Shown in pieces: positions 57,225-64,000 of a DNA stretch of 64,000 nucleotides (positions within the stretch are counted from its first letter, which is position 1; each line of letters opens with the position of its first letter). This DNA comes from Rhinopithecus roxellana (taxonomy: Eukaryota > Chordata > Mammalia > Primates > Cercopithecidae), in the NCBI RefSeq assembly GCF_007565055.1, contig NC_044567.1:52228260-52292259 (forward strand), read 5' to 3'. The translations under genes and the position numbers were made by a program. The notes below the pieces were generated by a model, which saw only the letters and a program-made list of their open reading frames with translations, was not told where the DNA came from and did no database searches.

Positions 57225-58435
57225 GAAATACAAGTCTTAAAGGGAAATGCTATACATATTGGATTCCTACAACAATGTTCACAGACTTTTGTAATTAATG
57301 GGTTGAATCCTCTTTAATAGAGTGTACCATTTTACCCATATTATTTGAATTTTGTAACTACGTAGGTGTTAATCCCTTTTGTACTAATTGTCTTTCTTTT
57401 AGGAAAAACTAAGAGTTCCAAATAAAACATATATCTTAATGTTATTTCAAGCAATATAGTAAATTAGGACTTTAAAAATGAAGACACATATTGCCTTATG
57501 GTATTTTCAACTAAGCAGCAAACTTTAACTGATACAAGCATTGGAGTTACTAGGTCTTATTCATTTCGTAATAAATACAAATTTTTAAAGACTCTCATTA
57601 TTTGTAGCCATTCTAAACGAATTTAAAAGTTTAATGCATTTTACTGTCTTTAAAATTTTATAATAGGCTTTTGTAAATAATTTAAAACTATAGGAAAGCC
57701 CAAAAGTTATGAAATCTTAGCTTCTGAGATTAATATACTGCATTTCCTTTAGTTTTTTCCCCCTTATGTATCATTTTAATTATCATCTATGTGTGTAATT
57801 GAATGGCAATATAAAAAATCTGTAACGAAGCATTTTCAGCAGAATAGTATAAAGTCTCTTAAACTTAATTGCTCTTTAATATTGCCGATATGTGTTAGAA
57901 AAATATCTACTTCCTTTCACCCAGTTTGTAAATGTTAAACCACCAGCATTTCAAAGATGAAGGCAGCCAACATGATGCCCCTGACTGTGAACTTGTGAAG
58001 AGATGGGGACTATCAGCTCCCCTAACCAGTCTCAGCTGGCTTTACCATATCACTGCAGTGAGACCTTTGAGTTACTTTCAGGTGTTTGCTCTGAAAAGTA
58101 CATTTTACAGTGAACATGTTTATGCAAGCATTATACTCTCTGGGAATTTTTGGTAGTGAAGATGCAAAACAACATAATTCTTCTTGAAAATCTATTTGCT
58201 TTCCACAGGGTTGTGCCAAAAATATGTCATGAATCATCTCCTTCTTTTTCTTTTGGTCTGGAAATACTACACTGCTTGGTAAAATTTGTAAACGTCTGTT
58301 TACTGGAGGAATTATTTTATTATTCCTGCTTTACTCTGTACATTGATGAATTATTCCTCAACTACTATGTGTATCAAATTTCATGTTCCTTTCTTCTTAG
58401 TCATCGTTCAGTTTCCTGTATCAATTGATTATTAA
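57225..58435. other. AT-rich intergenic stretch, nothing recognised
   Basis: The sequence is AT-rich without recognised repeats. A 92-codon frame at 58150-58428 is rich in Phe, Leu, Tyr and Cys, as expected of AT-rich noncoding DNA. Confidence 0.45.
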
Positions 58436-58735
58436 TTTTTTTTTTTTTTGAGACGGAGTCTTGCTCTGTTGTCCAGGCTGGAGTGCAGTGGCGCGATCTC
58501 GGCTCACTGCAATCCGCCTCCCGTGTTTACGCCATTCTCCTGCCTCAGCCTCCCGAGTAGCTGGGACTACAGGCGCCCACCACCATGCCCAGTTAAGTTT
58601 TTCTTTTTGTATTTTTAGTAGAGACAGAGTTTAACCGTGTTAGCCAGGGTGGTCTCGATCTCCTGACCTCGTGATCCGCCCCCCTCCGCCTCCCAAAGTT
58701 CTGGGATTACAGACGCGAGCCACCGCGCCCCGCCC
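58436..58735 (-). mobile_element. AluY-type, antisense
   Basis: A T run, gagacggagtcttgctctg and 'gtgtttacgccattctcc' are followed by the terminal gccaccgcgccccgccc. Confidence 0.95.
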
Positions 58736-60800
58736 TTAACAACATTTTTATTCAGATAATATATTCAAGACTCTAAGTGTCCATATCTTAAAGGCAAATA
58801 TGTTGATGGATTTCTCCAAATTAAGCCTGCCTGGTTAGCAGGCAGAACATTATCTGTACCACAAAAGTCTCCCTAGTACTCCTCTCCAGGAGGAGAGGAA
58901 CCTGCCGTTCCTTTCCTGAAGATAACCATATCCCAAATTCTAACAGCATTGACTTGTTTTGCCAGTTTTTAAATATAGCAGTATGTACTATTTGGTGACT
59001 GGATGCTTTGATTTAGCAGTATGTTTGTATGGTATGTTTGTAAAGTATGGACGTACAGGAAAAATCATACGATACATAGGGTTTGTTATTATCTGTGGTT
59101 TCAGGCATCCTCTGGGGGTCTTGGGATGTATCCTCCATGGATATGGGGAAACTACTGTGTATAAAAAGTCGGTAAAATGGCAAATAAGAAAAGCAGACAT
59201 CATTTTACATATGGTGAAGAAGGCTAGTCACGGGCTCAATCCACCCTTCATTGCTCAGGTCCTTCACTCACAGGATTTGAGTCTACAGGTGATGCCAATG
59301 TTTTTATTATTTTAGGTCTTCCTTCACTGTGTAGCCAAATGTTGGCACTTTCTATGCCTCCTTTTATGTCTGTCCACTTCTAAAGCCAATCACCAGTTCC
59401 AGGTTTCTGCAAGTCTGGCCATCCTTTTTCTCCAACGCGTGTGGTCTGTTTCCTCTTGGCCACGTACTGCCTCTTCCGTCTGGAATACTTCACCCCCCTC
59501 CATTTCATTTATTCAACTTCATTGTATTTATTGTATTCCTAATCTGAATGCACGTCTGTTGCTTTTGCTGAAATTATGGAGAGGAGACAAATTAGTAAAA
59601 CTGTTTTATTCAAACTGTATTTGGTGGAAGAGATACAATAAGAAATGTACCAAAAAAGCGATAAAAAGAGACAAAGAGAAAAAGTAAAATAAGTTGTACA
59701 ATTTATTAGAAGGCGATAAGTGCTTTGGAGGGGCCAGCATAACTTCAGTGGAGAAAGAAAAGTGGAAAAGCAGCAGGAGAAATAGTTGGAAAGGTACTGA
59801 GGACTGAATCATAATGGACTTTGCAGGCCAATTTAAGGATTACAGTTTTCAGCTGAAGTATGATTAAGAGCTATTGGAAGGTTGTGAGCAGAGGAGTAAT
59901 ATGATTTGACGTGTATCTTTAAAGGAACATTCTGGCTGCTGGACTGAGTGCAAGTGTTAATGGGCGGCAAAAGCAAACACAGTAGGGTCATTTGGAGGTA
60001 ACTACTATAATCCAGTCAAAGATTGTGCTAGCTCCAACCAGGTAAGTATCAGGGATGGGAGATAAGTTTAGATTCAAATTAATAGTCAAAATTATAATTA
60101 AAACCAAATTAATAGTGCAGGTGTACATGCACAGTTGAAATATAGAAAGCAAAGTAGAATTGAACCTGATTCAATTAGTGTATTTATTTGAAATAACTTA
60201 CCTTCACTTATGATGACCATATTAAATGTCTCCAGTACAAGAATACAGGGAAAAAGCTAGGCCAATAACTACATCAGATGAGAACACGCCAATTTAATTG
60301 GCAATTCCGGTTAACTATGCAACGTGAAGATGGTCATTATGTGCTTTCACCGAATTGTCAGCTTGTTTGAACAAGGTAACACGTCTCTTTGTCAAGTCTA
60401 TTTATTGCTGCTTAGAGGCATTGAGGTTTCTGGGATAAGTTATGGAGTCTAAGTGAGAGTGAAGTTTATTGCAAAAGCAATTGCAAAGTGGAAAAAAAGT
60501 TTCTAAAAGTTAAGGTGAAAGGAAAATGGTGTCATTGTGGATCAATGAGGTGGCAGCTCATAGCCCTTCTTTCTCACATCCATCTGCATTCTGGTCACCA
60601 CAGTTCCTTTCATGTTTATTAAATTGTGTGTGTGTGTATTTTCATCTTGACAACAGATAACACACTCGTACTACAAAGATGAGTCTAGAGGTAATATTCA
60701 ACAAAAAATGAAGGCATAATTTTAAGAAAAGGAAGGCAAATATTAGTGCAACCCAATCATGTCTGGCAAAAATAAACGCTTGATATAAAGTGACCTTTAA
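58736..60800. other. AT-rich intergenic stretch with possible old repeats
   Basis: 'ggtttgttattatctgtggtttcaggcatcctctgggggtcttggg' (about 59075-59130) and 'ggactttgcaggccaatttaaggattac...gaaggttgtgagcagaggagtaatatgatttgacg' (about 59815-59915) look like old interspersed repeats. I cannot name the families safely. No gene was recognised. Confidence 0.45.
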
Positions 60801-60804
60801 GGGC

Positions 60805-61205
60805 ATATGTTAGGGTTCTCTGGGGAACTGAGTGATGCAGATGATATATAGATTGCATATAGGTATAGATGCACACAATCATGCGAGCCAGTCCCTTAAA
60901 AGTCCAAGACGGCAGGGTAGGCCGGCAGGCTGAAGACCCTGGAAAGAGTTGCTGTTTGCATCCAAAGCAGTCTGCTGGCCCGATCCCTTCCTGCTTGGAA
61001 GAAGTCAGTCTTCATTCTGTCAAAACTTTCAGCTGATTGGATGAGGCATGCCCACAGAATGAAGGCCATCTGCTTTACACAGAGTCTTCCAATTTAAATG
61101 TTAATTTCATCCAAAAAACACATTCACAGAAAAATCTAGAATAATGTTTGACCAAGTATCTGGGCGCTGGACCCACCCAAGTTAATACATTAAAATTAAC
61201 TCCCA
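60805..61205. mobile_element. Possible old LTR-like repeat
   Basis: It starts 'tgttagggttctctggggaac' and ends '...ttaatacattaaaattaac', with 'cagctgattggatgaggcatgcccac' between them. This order follows a common old LTR consensus. The family is uncertain. Confidence 0.5.
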
Positions 61206-62560
61206 CAGGCATAAGGCTTGTGAAATCTTCATGTGCAGCTAGGAAAGAAAATCCTGTGCTTTATATACGGCATGTTCTTTGTGGCAAAGGGAAAGAGGAA
61301 CCATTATTCGTGAGTGGGAAAGTCATGCATTTCATCTACTAATCTGCTCTAACTACATTAACATTATTTCTTTTTATTAAATGTCTTGGGGAAAAAAAGA
61401 TCTTTTGTATTTATATTCAAGCTCCAAATACAATATCATTATCCAGAAAATACTAAATGTATGTAAAGCTTATATAAAATTTAAAGAATAATTGTGAAAC
61501 TAAAGTAATCCAGAGGCACATACAAAGGTATTTTCGAAGCCTAAGAAACAAGAATCAGAAAATAGAATGCATGAAGAATTAAAAGAAAAATGAGAAAAGG
61601 CGCTGAGAAGAATTTTAAAAATAGGACATTTATAGCAATGAGTTATCTTAATGATGCATGACAGAAATTATCAACTAATTATAAAGATGTCACAGATAGT
61701 AAAATATAAATGAAAAAGAAGCAATTACATGTATACCAGTAAATAACAGAGGAAGCTTGCCAGATAGGAATGCCAAATGTATAGGCAATGAAACAAAAAC
61801 GTGGTCTTGTAGAAATGAATATAATCTAGAAATTAAAAAGGTAAAAAGTAAAATGCTAAATATTATAGAAGAAGGTGAAACATTTGAGAAAGATAACAAA
61901 TAAGCATTTACCTAATTAAAAGACAAATGAATAGTATATCATGTTTTGGTCAAGTTTTCATAATTTATTTTGAATGAAATATTATGAGCTTCTCCTAGAA
62001 GGGACCAGAGTTACGTTTTGACCGTTTGCATAGTGTGGATGACATCAGGAATGTAGCAGAGTATTGGGGAAAAAAACATGTTTACTTGAGTTGAAAAAAT
62101 GAACCACAGATATTTCAGGGAAGTGGCATGGAAAGTGAATGAATGCTCTGCATAAAGCCAGAGCCATTTCAATGAAGAAACAAAACTATCTTGCTGCCAA
62201 CTGGGTTAGATATAGAAATCACAAGTAGAGAAGCTTAACATGGCAATATTAAAGCCTACTTTGAACATTGTGGAGTGATTGGCACATAGTGAGTTACTGA
62301 AACAATTTTATGTATAGCCATTCACAAAGGAGTCAAAGCAAAATGTATCATTTATATATCTTCAGTGGCCTTCACTATAAAACATTGAAATAAAAACAGT
62401 AACAATAAATTATCTTTGATGAGATATTTATATGAAATATTTATAACAGGATAATAGTAGAAAAATGGAATTTATATTCTTGTAAAACTCAAACACTGAA
62501 GAAGATAATCTGGTGAATAAAATAAATAATAACCATGGCTAATAGTAGCCATGGTTACTA
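61206..62560. other. AT-rich intergenic stretch, nothing recognised
   Basis: The sequence is purine/AT-rich with no supported gene or repeat family. Confidence 0.45.
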
Positions 62561-62564
62561 TATT

Positions 62565-63285
62565 TTCAAAAAGAAAATAACAAATGTTGTCTAGACGGTG
62601 GAGAAATTGAAACCCCTGTACACTGTTGGAAGAGATTTAAGGTGGTGCACATGCTATGCAAAACAGTATGTCAGTTCCTCAACACTTAAAAGCAGAATTA
62701 CTGTATAATCCAGCGATTCCACTTCTGGATACATACTGAGTAAACCTGAAAATAGGGTCTAAAAGAGATAGTTCTACACTCATGTTCAAAGCAGCATTGT
62801 TCACAATAGCCAGACAGTAGAAGCAGCCTAAGTGTCCATCAATGAATGACTGCATAAGCAAAATGTGATGCACGTTTTGGCACACAGTAAAATATTATTC
62901 ATCCCAAAATGGAAGGAATTCTCATGTATGCTACAGCATGGATGAACCCTGACTACATTATGCTAAGTGAAATAAGCCATTTACAAATGGCAAACACTGT
63001 ATAATTTTATTTATATGTAATATCTTGAGTGTGCAAACTCCTAGAAACAGGAAGTGGAATGATACTAGAGGGTTCCTAGGGGGTGGGGCAGGGGGAATTG
63101 GGAGTTGTTTAATGGGTACACAGTTTCATTTTTGCAAGAAATGAAAAGTTGTGGAGATCGGATTTATAACAACATGAATATACTAAAATACTGAACTGTA
63201 TACTTAAAAATGGCTAAGAGGGTAAAAATGGTATGTTCATTTGTGGTAAAATTAAATCAATTTAACAATAAAATAGAAACAAATG
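62565..63285 (+). mobile_element. Old L1 3' end, sense
   Basis: 'ggtggagaaattgaaacccctgtacactgttgg', 'gcagcattgttcacaatagcc', 'gtgtccatcaatgaatgactgcataagc', 'gatgaaccctgactacattatgctaagtgaaataagcc' and 'ttaaaaatggctaagagggtaaa' are the sense 3' end of a pre-simian L1. Confidence 0.92.
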
Positions 63286-63387
63286 AATCAATACATCTGT
63301 CTACATATTAATTCATTGTGGAGCTCCTGAAATATAAATTATTTGTTATTCTTGTGAGACCCAAAACCAGGTAAAATGGGTCATATA

Positions 63388-63462
63388 CACATATAATTAT
63401 AAGTGTTGTATATACATATCACTGTAAGTTTTGTATATACAGATAATTGTAAGTTTTGCACT
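63388..63462. repeat. Degenerate tandem repeat, about 25 bp x 3
   Basis: Units of the form 'acatat(a/c)a(t/c)tgtaagt(t/g)ttgtatat' occur three times. Confidence 0.75.
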
Positions 63463-64000
63463 AACGTCACAACAGTCAATGGGTGAGTCAGGCTTAGAGT
63501 CTGTGTGTGATTCTAGATCTTCTATGCCACATATCAGTGCTTTTGTCGTGGACTTTTTCTTTCGTGGTTTCGTCACTGTTGTTGGTTCTGTGTTTAGATT
63601 TTTTTTTTTGAAAAAGTGAAAATAACTCTTTTTATTAAGGTAATGTTTATTCATGGTTAATATATTTGATAATGTCAAAGAACTGGAAAACTTCTCTTTT
63701 TAAAACTCAGAAAAATATCCATTTCCATGTACAAGTATTTCCTATTCACTCCGTGACAGCAACTTAGTGAAACTTTAATCAGAGGATGATAGTTTTGCCT
63801 AGCACACATCTTCTGAAAACTATTTAAACTAAGCATAAATGTTTTGATTGGCAACACTTTGTAATTTGGATCACATCTCTGATATAGCAGAAATTTTTAA
63901 TACCTTCCCCAAACTCATTGCCTATTTACTTGAAAATTTGCTTTTTTTCTGTGTAAGCCTTTGTACTCTTCCTATGGTGACGTAAATCATAACTCCATGC
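63463..64000. other. AT-rich end of window, nothing recognised
   Basis: There is no supported gene, RNA or repeat family. Confidence 0.45.

Noticed and set aside
1..64000. tRNA, rRNA or a known small RNA gene.
   Set aside because: I saw no cloverleaf-type A/B box pair outside Alu and MIR elements and no snRNA-like sequence. A tRNAscan/Infernal run would settle this.
1..64000. A wholly new multi-gene biological system.
   Set aside because: The only intact gene is the known USP22. The other gene-like parts are decayed copies of known families, and the remaining sequence is repeats and unrecognised intergenic DNA.

Overview
The window is nuclear DNA of a primate, most likely an Old World monkey. 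It contains about 27 Alu elements and several primate-type L1 3' ends. The young Alus (for example 16.5, 24.5, 39.65 and 46.8 kb) carry bases that I recall as typical of cercopithecid AluY subfamilies: 'gtttacgcc' instead of human 'gttcacgcc', 'ggctagtttt', and 'aggcttgagcc' instead of 'aggcgtgagcc'. Genes are split by introns with canonical GT/AG junctions. I see no prokaryotic features.

Layout. (1) 1-13.6 kb, + strand: the 3' half of USP22, the deubiquitinase of the SAGA complex. Seven coding exons are present (residues about 280-525, including the catalytic His and Asp), followed by a 3.3-kb 3'UTR with an Alu in it. Every exon is intact. (2) 14.7-21.7 kb, - strand: a decayed gene of the TBC1D3/TBC1D26-27-28 family (Rab-GAP-like TBC domain). 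Its exons keep good splice sites but carry a frameshift and in-frame stops. It lies tail-to-tail with USP22. (3) 22.9-39.0 kb, - strand: an unprocessed copy of TNFRSF13B (TACI, the BAFF/APRIL receptor). Exons 2, 3 and 4 are recognisable, but there are two nonsense codons, a shifted donor, a 1-base deletion and a probable lost acceptor. I could not find exon 1 or exon 5. (4) 39-64 kb: gene-free sequence. It holds Alus, a head-to-head L1 pair, two similar blocks of old L1 plus flanking sequence, a degenerate minisatellite, a diverged palindrome around a CCAAT/TATA promoter-like core (54.8-55.8 kb), and an AT-rich tail with old repeats.

The genes do not form a pathway. Their interest is structural. 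USP22, a TBC1D3-family copy and a TACI copy lie side by side, which matches the 17p11.2 (Smith-Magenis) region, where duplications have reshuffled genes between primates. In human, as I recall it, functional TNFRSF13B and TBC1D27P sit together about 4 Mb from USP22, while in mouse Tnfrsf13b neighbours Usp22. The dead copy here could therefore be the relic at the ancestral site. The most notable items are the TACI relic, the TBC1D relic and the 55-kb palindromic promoter-like element. No clearly new molecular system was found.
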